A DNA stretch of 64,000 nucleotides, from the NCBI GenBank assembly GCA_900549415.1, contig URNX01000002.1, positions 108,767 to 172,766 on the forward strand. Direction: 5' to 3'. The stretch is from an uncultured bacterium. Its GTDB lineage: Bacteria; Verrucomicrobiota; Lentisphaeria; Victivallales; UBA1829. Made by a program: the position numbers and the translations under genes. Positions 52,915 to 59,779 of this stretch are shown here, in pieces (the first letter of the stretch is position 1; every line of letters starts with the position of its first letter). Under the pieces are notes generated by a model. The model ran no database searches. It saw only the letters and a list, made by a program, of their open reading frames with translations, and was not told the DNA's origin.

Positions 52915-53928
52915 TCAAACACTGTAGAATCCGCGGTACCAGTCCACGAAGTTTTTTACGCCGAGCTCCAGAGGTGTCGAGGGCAGAAAATCATAGTCGC
53001 GCTTCAATTTGGAGGTGTCCGACCAGGTGCGGTACATGTCGCCGGGCTGCAGGGGCAGAAAGTCCAGCTGTGCCGTTTTCCGCGTTGCGCGTTCGACGGC
53101 ATGGACGAAGTCACGCAGGCCGACCGGATGACCGTTGCCGATGTTGTAGACCCGGAACGGAATCTGATCCGCACGGCACAACGGTTTCAGTAGAACCCGG
53201 ACAACTCCTTCGACAATGTCGTCGATGTAGGTGAAGTCCCGCTGCATGTCGCCGTGGTTGTACAGCGGAATCGGGGTTCCGTTCAGGACCGCGCGGGTGA
53301 ATTTGAACAAGGCCATGTCCGGGCGTCCCCACGGACCGTAGACCGTGAAAAAACGCAGACCGGTCGACGGAATTCCGAAGAGCGAGGCGTAGGAACAGGT
53401 CATCAGTTCACTGCTCTTTTTCGTCGCGGCGTAAAGACTTACCGGGTTCGCCTGCGGGTCGTCCTCGCGGAAGGGGATGTTCGGCGAACTGCCGTAGATG
53501 CTCGAACTCGAGGCGAAGACGAAATGCTCCACCGGGTTGTCACGGCATCCTTCCAGGACGTTGAAGAATCCGTCGATGTTGCTCTGGATGTAGACGGACG
53601 GATTTTCCACACTGTAGCGCACGCCGGCCTGAGCGGCCAGATGACAGACCGCGTCGAATTTTTCCTTGTGGAAGAGCTTGACCATCGCGGCGGCGTCCTC
53701 CAGATTCAGCTGGCAGAAGCGTCCGCCGAGCGGCGACTCGATCATGCGGCCGTAGGCGATGTTTTCGGGCTCGAAACCGCATTCCTTCAGGCGGGCGAGC
53801 TTCAGATTGACGTCGTAATAATTGTTCAGATTGTCGATTCCTAGGACGTCGTATCCCATGGCGGTCATGCGGCGGTAAAGATGAAAGCCGATGAATCCGG
53901 CGGAGCCTGTAACCAGTATTTTTTTCAT
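52915..53928 (-). CDS. UDP-glucuronate 4-epimerase-like NAD-dependent epimerase
   Basis: The 337-residue extended SDR has VTGSAGFIGFHLYRRM, IDNLNNYYDVNLKLARL, HLAAQAGVRYSVENP, SSSSIYGSSPNIPF and YAATK, a set typical of the UDP-glucuronate/galacturonate 4-epimerases (LspL, CapI, WbnF). It should supply UDP-galacturonate for the surface polysaccharide. Its ATG overlaps the GT4 stop by 4 bases. The family is reliable; the sugar is a strong inference. Confidence 0.92.
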   Translation of the reverse strand: MKKILVTGSAGFIGFHLYRRMTAMGYDVLGIDNLNNYYDVNLKLARLKECGFEPENIAYGRMIESPLGGRFCQLNLEDAAAMVKLFHKEKFDAVCHLAAQAGVRYSVENPSVYIQSNIDGFFNVLEGCRDNPVEHFVFASSSSIYGSSPNIPFREDDPQANPVSLYAATKKSSELMTCSYASLFGIPSTGLRFFTVYGPWGRPDMALFKFTRAVLNGTPIPLYNHGDMQRDFTYIDDIVEGVVRVLLKPLCRADQIPFRVYNIGNGHPVGLRDFVHAVERATRKTAQLDFLPLQPGDMYRTWSDTSKLKRDYDFLPSTPLELGVKNFVDWYRGFYSV

Positions 53929-55025
53929 GATCCGCGCTCCGTCAGCTGTCCGAAGAGCTGTCTGAATTGAGTTTTCACTTTATCAATCGAATGGTTGTTG
54001 CGGACATATTCAAATGCCTGCGCGCCTAGACGTTGCGCGAACGCCGGGTCGGCCGCCGCGCGGAGCAGCCGCGCCGCGGCGGCGTCCGTGTCGCCGACGG
54101 GGAAGAGGAGTCCCGTTTTTTCCGGGAAGATCACTTCGTTTGTTCCGTCGACGTCGCTTGCGACGATGGGCAGTCCCGCCGCCATCGCTTCGAGGAGGAC
54201 GTTGTCGAGCGGAGCCCAGTGGGCGGTATGGAGCATGACGTCCGCCGCCTGATAGACGATTTCGACGTCCTTCCGGAAGGGGAGGAAACGCACATGCTCT
54301 TCGATTCCGAGCTCCGCGGCCTGTTTCTGCAGATCCGGTTTGAGGGGGCCGTCCCCGATCAGGAGGAAGAGGAGATCCGGATTTTGTTTCAGGGCGACGG
54401 CCGCGGCGGAAATGAAATCCTTCTGCGCCTTCTGAGGAGAAAAGCGTCCTACGTTGATCACAAGAATTTTTCCGTCGGGGATTTCCAGCATGCGGCGTGC
54501 GTTCTGTTTGTTTTCCGGATGATGAAAGCGTTCCGTTTCGACGAAATTTCGGACCACGACCAGTTTTTCCTGCGGGACGCCGCGGGCGAGGAGCTGTTTT
54601 TCGATGGCTCCGGAAACGGCCAAAGCTCTGGTGTTCAAAGAGGTGCAGAAGCGGTCGATCCAGGGATGACTGCACCAGCCTTTGACATTTCCGACTCTGG
54701 ACATGTTGATGCGTTCGATGCAGGGAATCTTCATCAGCCTGGCGATTCCGGCGATGAGGCGTCCGGCGTGCAGGTAAATCAAATCCGGTTTGCATCGGCG
54801 GATTTCCTTTATGACCGCCCGGACGGTCCAGGGCTTGCGCATGGAGAAATTCATCAGGCGGCAGGGGATTCCGCGCTGTTCGAGAGCCGCGCGAAGCGGT
54901 CCGTCCTGAAAGAGAAGCACGGAAAAGGAAATATCGCCGTCGGGCGCAAAGGCGTCCATGAGTTTGAGCAGGAAAACCTGGCTTCCGCCGAGTTCTCCGT
55001 AAGTGACGGGAACCAGAATTTTCAT
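53925..55025 (-). CDS. Glycosyltransferase family 4
   Basis: The 366-residue GT-B enzyme has YGELGGSQVFLLKLMDAF near the start, NVGRFSPQKAQKDFI at the donor-domain opening, LLIGDGPLK, and the family's LLEAMAAGLPIVASDVDGTNEVI with the EX7E-like glutamates. It probably starts or extends the surface glycan made by this operon. It is the first full gene after the promoter; its ATG overlaps the stop of a 17-codon reading frame upstream, which may couple their translation. Confidence 0.93.
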   Translation of the reverse strand: MKILVPVTYGELGGSQVFLLKLMDAFAPDGDISFSVLLFQDGPLRAALEQRGIPCRLMNFSMRKPWTVRAVIKEIRRCKPDLIYLHAGRLIAGIARLMKIPCIERINMSRVGNVKGWCSHPWIDRFCTSLNTRALAVSGAIEKQLLARGVPQEKLVVVRNFVETERFHHPENKQNARRMLEIPDGKILVINVGRFSPQKAQKDFISAAAVALKQNPDLLFLLIGDGPLKPDLQKQAAELGIEEHVRFLPFRKDVEIVYQAADVMLHTAHWAPLDNVLLEAMAAGLPIVASDVDGTNEVIFPEKTGLLFPVGDTDAAAARLLRAAADPAFAQRLGAQAFEYVRNNHSIDKVKTQFRQLFGQLTERGS

Positions 55026-55075
55026 GATGAACGTTTTCTCCTTCCGGAGAAAAATTCCGTATGCGAACGGTTCAT
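55022..55075 (-). CDS. Possible 17-residue leader peptide
   Basis: A short frame, MNRSHTEFFSGRRKRSS, starts 8 bases after AAGGGA and ends in TGA overlapping the GT4 ATG (ATGA). No better ribosome-binding site serves GT4 except GGAAGGAG inside this frame. It could couple or tune translation of the operon. It is very short and could occur by chance. Confidence 0.35.
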   Translation of the reverse strand: MNRSHTEFFSGRRKRSS

Positions 55076-55122
55076 GCGGTTCCCTTCATTCTTTCGTGTT
55101 CGAGAGTTAAAGCGATATGGGG

Positions 55123-55151
55123 AATATACACGTGAATGTTTCAAAATACAA
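55123..55151 (-). promoter_or_regulatory. Promoter of the polysaccharide operon
   Basis: On the minus strand TTGTAT (55146-55151), 17 bases, TATATT (55123-55128). An inverted repeat GAGAAT/ATTCTC and two CACGTG copies lie at or just upstream of it and may be regulator sites. Confidence 0.55.
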
Positions 55152-55207
55152 GAGAGAATTGCGGTCATTCTCAACTTTTTCAAAATTTTCACGTGCGTAA
55201 AAAGAGA

Positions 55208-55237
55208 GCGCCCCGGTTCCTGATGGAGCCGGGGCGC
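55208..55237 (-). terminator. Terminator of the thioester reductase-like gene
   Basis: GCGCCCCGG pairs with CCGGGGCGC, extended by an imperfect inner stem, with a 4-base loop. On the minus strand TCTCTTTTT follows. It lies 25 bases after the stop codon. Confidence 0.88.
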
Positions 55238-55262
55238 GGAGTCGTGAACGGAAGGTTCCGGA

Positions 55263-56369
55263 TCAGGGAACGACTTCGGGGTTCTCGCGCTTGTAGTAGG
55301 CAAGGATCATCTTGCGGAGGAAGTCGAGGTCGAGCTTCCAGTCGAGCGCCTTGTCGCCGAGCGCCTTGCGGACGTTGGTCTGGTCGAAGATGATCTCGGA
55401 CTCGAAGTAAGGCATGAGGTCGCCGATCATTTTCTGAACGAGAATTTCCTGTTTGGAGGGGTTGTCGACATGTTCCATGACGGAAAGTCCGTGAGACTGC
55501 AGGACTTCGCAGACCGCTTTTTCGATGTCATAGCGGCTGACGGGGCTGTCGCCGGTGATGTGATAGGTCTTGTTCTCGACGGGGAGCTGGAAGATCTTGG
55601 TGATGGCTTCCTGGACGTAGTCGACGGGAACGAAGTAGACTTTGTCGGTTGCGCCGGCCTGAATGCGGAGGGAGGTTGTGAACGGTCCCTTCGGGTCGAT
55701 GCCTTCCTTGGAGCAGGTCACGCGTTTGACCTGGCCGAGGAATTCGAGAAGTCTGTAGAACGCAAGCGGCTTGCGGACAATGCCGTCGGAGCGTCTGCCG
55801 ACCACGATGGCGGGGCGGTAGATGGTGTAGGGGAATCCGGATTCGCGGACGAGTTTTTCCGCGTCGAATTTGCTGCGTTCATAGGGGTTGTTGAAGTCGG
55901 TTGCGGGCATGGAGTCTTCCATGACGCGTCCGACGGTTTTTCCTGCGACGTAAGCGGTGCTGACGTAATGGAAAGTGGGGACTTTGACCGCTTTGGCGAG
56001 GGCGAGAGCCGCCTGAGTTCCGCCGAAGTTGGTCGCATAGGTTTTTCCCTGAAGGTCTTTGCCGAGGTTGACGTCTGCGGCGCAATGGAAGAAGGTGTCG
56101 AAGGGACCTTCCTTAGCCATGGCTTCCGCGGGGAGGTTTCCGAGGGTGCCTTCCACAATGGTCACGCGACGGAGAATGTCATCCGCCGTTTCCGGTTTGC
56201 CGTCGAACTCGCACTGCTGGCGCAGGATTTTTTCCGCGCGGGACTGTCCGGACTCACCGCAGAAGCCGCGGCAGAGGGACACCACTTCGTAGTCGGGATG
56301 TTCACGCAGTAAGGCAGTTGTGAAGGCTCCGCCAACCAACCCTGTAATTCCGGTCATCAGAATTTTCAA
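55263..56369 (-). CDS. Thioester reductase-like NAD(P)-binding protein
   Basis: The 368-residue extended SDR has TGITGLVGGAFTTALL at the N-terminus, FHCAADVNLG, the active-site YVSTAYVAG, and Tyr/Lys in NPYERSKFDAEK, followed by IYRPAIVVGRRSDG. This is the Male-sterility/NAD_binding_4 pattern of thioester reductases and fatty acyl reductases. It is a single-domain protein without carrier or adenylation domains. The start is set at a TTG (56369) 6 bases from GGAG; no ATG is suitably placed. It stands alone between two terminators, behind a long structured leader. Confidence 0.85.
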   Translation of the reverse strand: MKILMTGITGLVGGAFTTALLREHPDYEVVSLCRGFCGESGQSRAEKILRQQCEFDGKPETADDILRRVTIVEGTLGNLPAEAMAKEGPFDTFFHCAADVNLGKDLQGKTYATNFGGTQAALALAKAVKVPTFHYVSTAYVAGKTVGRVMEDSMPATDFNNPYERSKFDAEKLVRESGFPYTIYRPAIVVGRRSDGIVRKPLAFYRLLEFLGQVKRVTCSKEGIDPKGPFTTSLRIQAGATDKVYFVPVDYVQEAITKIFQLPVENKTYHITGDSPVSRYDIEKAVCEVLQSHGLSVMEHVDNPSKQEILVQKMIGDLMPYFESEIIFDQTNVRKALGDKALDWKLDLDFLRKMILAYYKRENPEVVP

Positions 56370-56393
56370 TGTTCTCTCCAATCTGTGTTTGTA

Positions 56394-56438
56394 GGTGCAT
56401 CGTCGGAAATCGGCTGACCAGCTTCCGGGCGCTGCACC
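56394..56438 (-). promoter_or_regulatory. Structured 5' leader of the reductase gene
   Basis: On the minus strand an outer stem GGTGCA/TGCACC encloses an inner stem CGGAA/TTCCG and a small GCT/AGC hairpin. It lies about 40-80 bases after the predicted transcript start and 25 bases before the start codon. It does not match any riboswitch pattern I know. Confidence 0.45.
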
Positions 56439-56483
56439 CTTAGTATTTTAAAATGTATCAGATCTTAAAATATGAAGTCATGT

Positions 56484-56512
56484 AATATAGCATGTTTCGG
56501 AGAGGAAAGCAA
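56484..56512 (-). promoter_or_regulatory. Promoter of the reductase gene
   Basis: On the minus strand TTGCTT (56507-56512), 17 bases, TATATT (56484-56489), TGC before the -10. It gives a leader of about 107 bases. Confidence 0.7.
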
Positions 56513-56528
56513 GCAGAAAAGCAGAAAA

Positions 56529-56556
56529 ATCCCTGAAAGTGTTGAATTTCAGGGAT
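56529..56556 (-). terminator. Terminator of the GH36-like gene
   Basis: A perfect 10-base stem ATCCCTGAAA/TTTCAGGGAT with an 8-base loop. On the minus strand TTTT follows. It is 32 bases after the stop codon. Confidence 0.85.
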
Positions 56557-56588
56557 TTCCTGAGTTCAAGAGCTTTTCTCCGGAGAGT

Positions 56589-58439
56589 TCAGTTCAGTTC
56601 GATCAGCTTGCAGGAGTGCGGAGCAAGTTCGAATTCCAGACGGCCGGAGCTGATGGAAACAGGCTTTTCCGCCCAGAAATCCGTGGCGGATGCGGCGCGG
56701 ACCCCGTGAGCGGCGAGGTCGAAGGAGACCTGTTCCGCCGTTTCACCCCAATTGACGAGCAGGACTCGCCAGCCGGATTTGAGCTTCTGGAGGAAACGCG
56801 CCGGGCGGGCGGACGAGAAGAGATCGAGCGGGCGCGCCGCTTCGCCGGATTCCGCGCTGACGACTTTGCGGGCGAGGAAGAGTCCCTGTTCGTTCAGGAG
56901 CGTCATCTTGTCGGAAAGATTGACTGCTCCGGCTGCGGCGAGCACGAGGCTGAGGAGGATTTCGAGCTCGGAGCGGTTCATGGTCGCCTGCTCGAAATTG
57001 CGTTCCGGGTTGTAGGTTTGATCGGGCGTGACGAACGGCCACATCGGGTTCAGACGGTTCAGATCGGGATCGTTCGAGGTTTCGGCGGAGCGGCAGAGCG
57101 CAAAGTCCGGATCGTTGAGCCAGAGTTTCTTGTTCGCCCAGAAGTGAGAAGCGACTGCGGGGAGGTTGTGCGTGAGGTTGTCCCAGCGGGCGTGGATGTC
57201 CGCGCCGATGCGGACCGCTTCGACCATGCTGTTGCCTGCGGTGTACGGGTAATTGCAGCCGAGGAGGACGGAGCGTCCGTTGATTCCGCGCCAGACGGGG
57301 GCGAGGAGACGGGGGATCAGCTCGTCGCGCTTGATGTTCGGGTCGGAGAAACGTGGGGCGTTGAACATCGAGCAGAGGAAGTCGAGCTTGAAGTATTTGT
57401 AGCCCATATCCGCATAACGGCGGAAGGTGTCTTCCAGGAATTTTTCGGTTTTTCTGACAGTCGGGTCGAGAATGAATCCGACGCGGCGCATGCATTCGTA
57501 GGCGAGACAGGGCTGTCCGCCGACGGAGCCGGCGAGCATGTCGTAGTCCAGCTGGGCGATGCGGCTGTGGGGCTCCGCAATGGCGGGGGCGAACCAGAGG
57601 CCGGGCTCGAATCCCATTTTTGTCAGCTCTTTTGCGAGATGCTCCATGCCGGAGGGAAACCAGGAGTTTGCATCCCATTCACCGTAGCAGTACTGCCAGC
57701 CGTCGTCGACGATGATGCGCTTGACGTGCTTGGAGAGAACGGGATCTTTTGCGATGAATTCGGCGTTCTTCAGCACTTCGTTCTCGGTGATGGTCCAGCG
57801 GTAGTAGTCCCAGCTGTTCCAGCCCGCGGAGGGGGCGGCGAACTCTTTCTTGACGTCGCAGTTTTCATCCGCGTAGGCGTCCATGAGTTCAAAGCCGTTG
57901 CGGGAGGTGCGGAAGGAGACGACGGGGAAGACGAGTTCGGCGCCTCCGTAGTAGTGCGCCTGCATGACGAGACGGAAATCGCGGATCTGTCCCTGTTCGG
58001 CGATTCCCTGTGCGAGGACGGGGAAGCCTGCGTGGAACGGAGTGGAGATCTGCATGGTGACGCCGTCTTTGGTGACGGATGTCATGATCTGTCCGGAGAA
58101 TGCGGCGGGTTCCGTCATATTTTTCAGATTGTGAGCCTGGCAGCCGCCCATCTTGATGTTCTGCGGCAGAACATGGTCCGCATGGAATGCGGGGAGCTGG
58201 AAGAGAGTGAAGTCAAGGACGTCGGCTTTCTTCTTGAGCGTTCCGGTGACGGCAGCGTCGATGCGTCCGTTTTTCTCTGCAAGGGCGAGTTTCCAGGAGC
58301 CGGATGGGGTGGCGGCGGTGAATGCGGCTCCGTCGGCTTTCCAGACGAGCTGTTCGGGAGCTTCGCCGTCGACTGTCACAAAGGAGTTGAGGGCGATTGC
58401 GGGAAAGTCCTGCATCTTGAGTTGAGGCTGAATGTTCAT
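56589..58439 (-). CDS. GH36-like melibiase-type glycosidase
   Basis: The 616-residue protein has a beta-sandwich N-terminal region (about 1-200), then a TIM barrel: SAGWNSWDYYRW, IIVDDGWQYCYGEWDAN, GLWFAPAIAEP, the nucleophile motif YKYFKLDFL (near 365) and the probable acid/base in VRIGADIHARWD (near 435). It differs clearly from the GH36 at the window start, so it is another subgroup and may act on other alpha-galactosides or related alpha-glycosides. No signal peptide. It follows the LacI regulator by 20 bases as one operon. Confidence 0.85.
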   Translation of the reverse strand: MNIQPQLKMQDFPAIALNSFVTVDGEAPEQLVWKADGAAFTAATPSGSWKLALAEKNGRIDAAVTGTLKKKADVLDFTLFQLPAFHADHVLPQNIKMGGCQAHNLKNMTEPAAFSGQIMTSVTKDGVTMQISTPFHAGFPVLAQGIAEQGQIRDFRLVMQAHYYGGAELVFPVVSFRTSRNGFELMDAYADENCDVKKEFAAPSAGWNSWDYYRWTITENEVLKNAEFIAKDPVLSKHVKRIIVDDGWQYCYGEWDANSWFPSGMEHLAKELTKMGFEPGLWFAPAIAEPHSRIAQLDYDMLAGSVGGQPCLAYECMRRVGFILDPTVRKTEKFLEDTFRRYADMGYKYFKLDFLCSMFNAPRFSDPNIKRDELIPRLLAPVWRGINGRSVLLGCNYPYTAGNSMVEAVRIGADIHARWDNLTHNLPAVASHFWANKKLWLNDPDFALCRSAETSNDPDLNRLNPMWPFVTPDQTYNPERNFEQATMNRSELEILLSLVLAAAGAVNLSDKMTLLNEQGLFLARKVVSAESGEAARPLDLFSSARPARFLQKLKSGWRVLLVNWGETAEQVSFDLAAHGVRAASATDFWAEKPVSISSGRLEFELAPHSCKLIELN

Positions 58440-58459
58440 TCTGTGGTCCTTGTTTTATA

Positions 58460-59470
58460 TTAACTGGTTCTGTAGTTGTATCTTCCGAGAGATTCAAGCT
58501 CCCCGAACTGGTCGCGGCGGAGAAAACGTGTGGATAGGACGATTTCTTCGCGTTCCGCTTTGCCGGGAGCTTTGAGCAGATGATCGAGCAGTTCGAGTCC
58601 ATTGGTGACGAGCGGCTTGAAATTATACTGTATCGCACCGGCGATGCGGGGATCGTCGATGATATCCGAGGGCAGAGTGTAGACCGTGAAAATTTCCGGC
58701 TGATAATCAATGCCGGCACGATGGATTTCATTGACAAGCACGCGCGCCGCACGGCAGTTGGTGAAGAAAAGAAACTGCGGACGGTTTTTCAGAACCGACT
58801 TGCAGATGTCTTCCAGATCGGCTTCGTTGACGAGCGAAAGCGTCCGCGCGAGTTTGAGTGCATGGGACCGTGCACTTTTCCGGAGAAGCTGAGCGGTTGC
58901 GTTGTTCCCGTTTGAGTAAAGATGAAGGGGTTCGGCGCCGAGACTCTTTATATATGTGACCGCTTCTTCCACAGCCGGTGCAAAATCGTTGTAAACGCAG
59001 GAAAAATCCGGCTGCTCGAGATTGATTGAAACGAGGGGGAAGTGACGCTCCTTCAGCTCCTTGTATTGCGGGGTGTCGACGGGGAGGGGAACCGTGCTGA
59101 GCACACCGTCGACCTGGTTTTCAAGGAGGCGTTCGAGACAGCGGACAAGCGCCTCTTCGTTGGTGTTCGTGACCATGAGGAGAAGCTGGGCGTCGCGCTC
59201 GTTGATTTCTTTCATTGCGAGATCGACGAGATAATAGGAGAATGGGTCGCGGATTGCGGCTATGATCATCCCGATGGTTCCGGTGCGTCCTTTCGCGAGG
59301 GCGCGTGCTGCGAAGCTTGGTCTGTATCCGAGCTCGCGCACGGCGTCGTCGATCCGCGCCTTTGTTTTCGGAGAGATTTTCGCGGAAAGCGGATGATTGT
59401 TCAAATAGAGGGAAACGAGCGCTTTCGACACATGTACATGCCGGGCAATGTCCTTGATTGTAACTTTCAT
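58460..59470 (-). CDS. LacI-family transcriptional regulator
   Basis: The 336-residue protein starts with VTIKDIARHVHVSKALVSLYLNNHPLSAKISPKTKARI (headpiece helices) and ends in a sugar-binding domain (IGMIIAAIRDPFSYYLVDLAMKEI, FPLVSINLEQ, IDYQPEIFTVYTLPS). It precedes the GH36-like gene in one operon. A half-palindromic site next to its own -10 suggests self-repression and control by an alpha-galactoside-type sugar. Confidence 0.93.
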   Translation of the reverse strand: MKVTIKDIARHVHVSKALVSLYLNNHPLSAKISPKTKARIDDAVRELGYRPSFAARALAKGRTGTIGMIIAAIRDPFSYYLVDLAMKEINERDAQLLLMVTNTNEEALVRCLERLLENQVDGVLSTVPLPVDTPQYKELKERHFPLVSINLEQPDFSCVYNDFAPAVEEAVTYIKSLGAEPLHLYSNGNNATAQLLRKSARSHALKLARTLSLVNEADLEDICKSVLKNRPQFLFFTNCRAARVLVNEIHRAGIDYQPEIFTVYTLPSDIIDDPRIAGAIQYNFKPLVTNGLELLDHLLKAPGKAEREEIVLSTRFLRRDQFGELESLGRYNYRTS

Positions 59471-59485
59471 CCGCGCATCTCCTGA

Positions 59486-59528
59486 TTAATTCGGTTTAAT
59501 AATATTGCGCAGATTTCTGAAAAGTCAA
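59486..59528 (-). promoter_or_regulatory. Promoter and likely operator of the LacI-GH36 operon
   Basis: On the minus strand TTGACT (59523-59528), 18 bases, TATTAT (59499-59504). TTAATTCGGTTTAA (59486-59499), imperfectly symmetric with a central CG, directly follows the -10 and resembles LacI-type operators. From here to about 59730 no other element was recognised. Confidence 0.5.
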
Positions 59529-59731
59529 GCGGATTTGCGTTTTCTTTACTCTTTTTCCGTGGAAATTGCGGCAATTGCTTTTTACAGATATAGAAAAAAA
59601 CTCTAAAAAATAAGAATGTATTCTTTCCCTTAAAAGAGTATTGAATTCCGTACAAATTTCGTTCGCGGGAAAATTATGAGCTATGAAAAACCTTAATTGT
59701 CGTTTTGCCCGGTGGAAAAAAAAGCGGGGAA

Positions 59732-59740
59732 TGCTAGAAT
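59732..59740 (+). promoter_or_regulatory. -10 element of the GH106-like gene
   Basis: TGC followed by TAGAAT (59735-59740), 40 bases before the ATG, in the form seen at other promoters here. No convincing -35 lies 17 bases upstream. Confidence 0.4.
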
Positions 59741-59779
59741 ATAGACGATTGGGAATCGATAAAGAACAGGAAACAGCAG

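Noticed and set aside
59505..59731. Small RNA or short gene in the AT-rich space before the GH106-like gene
   Set aside because: Only a six-codon ATG frame and scattered short palindromes were found, without a promoter plus terminator pair.
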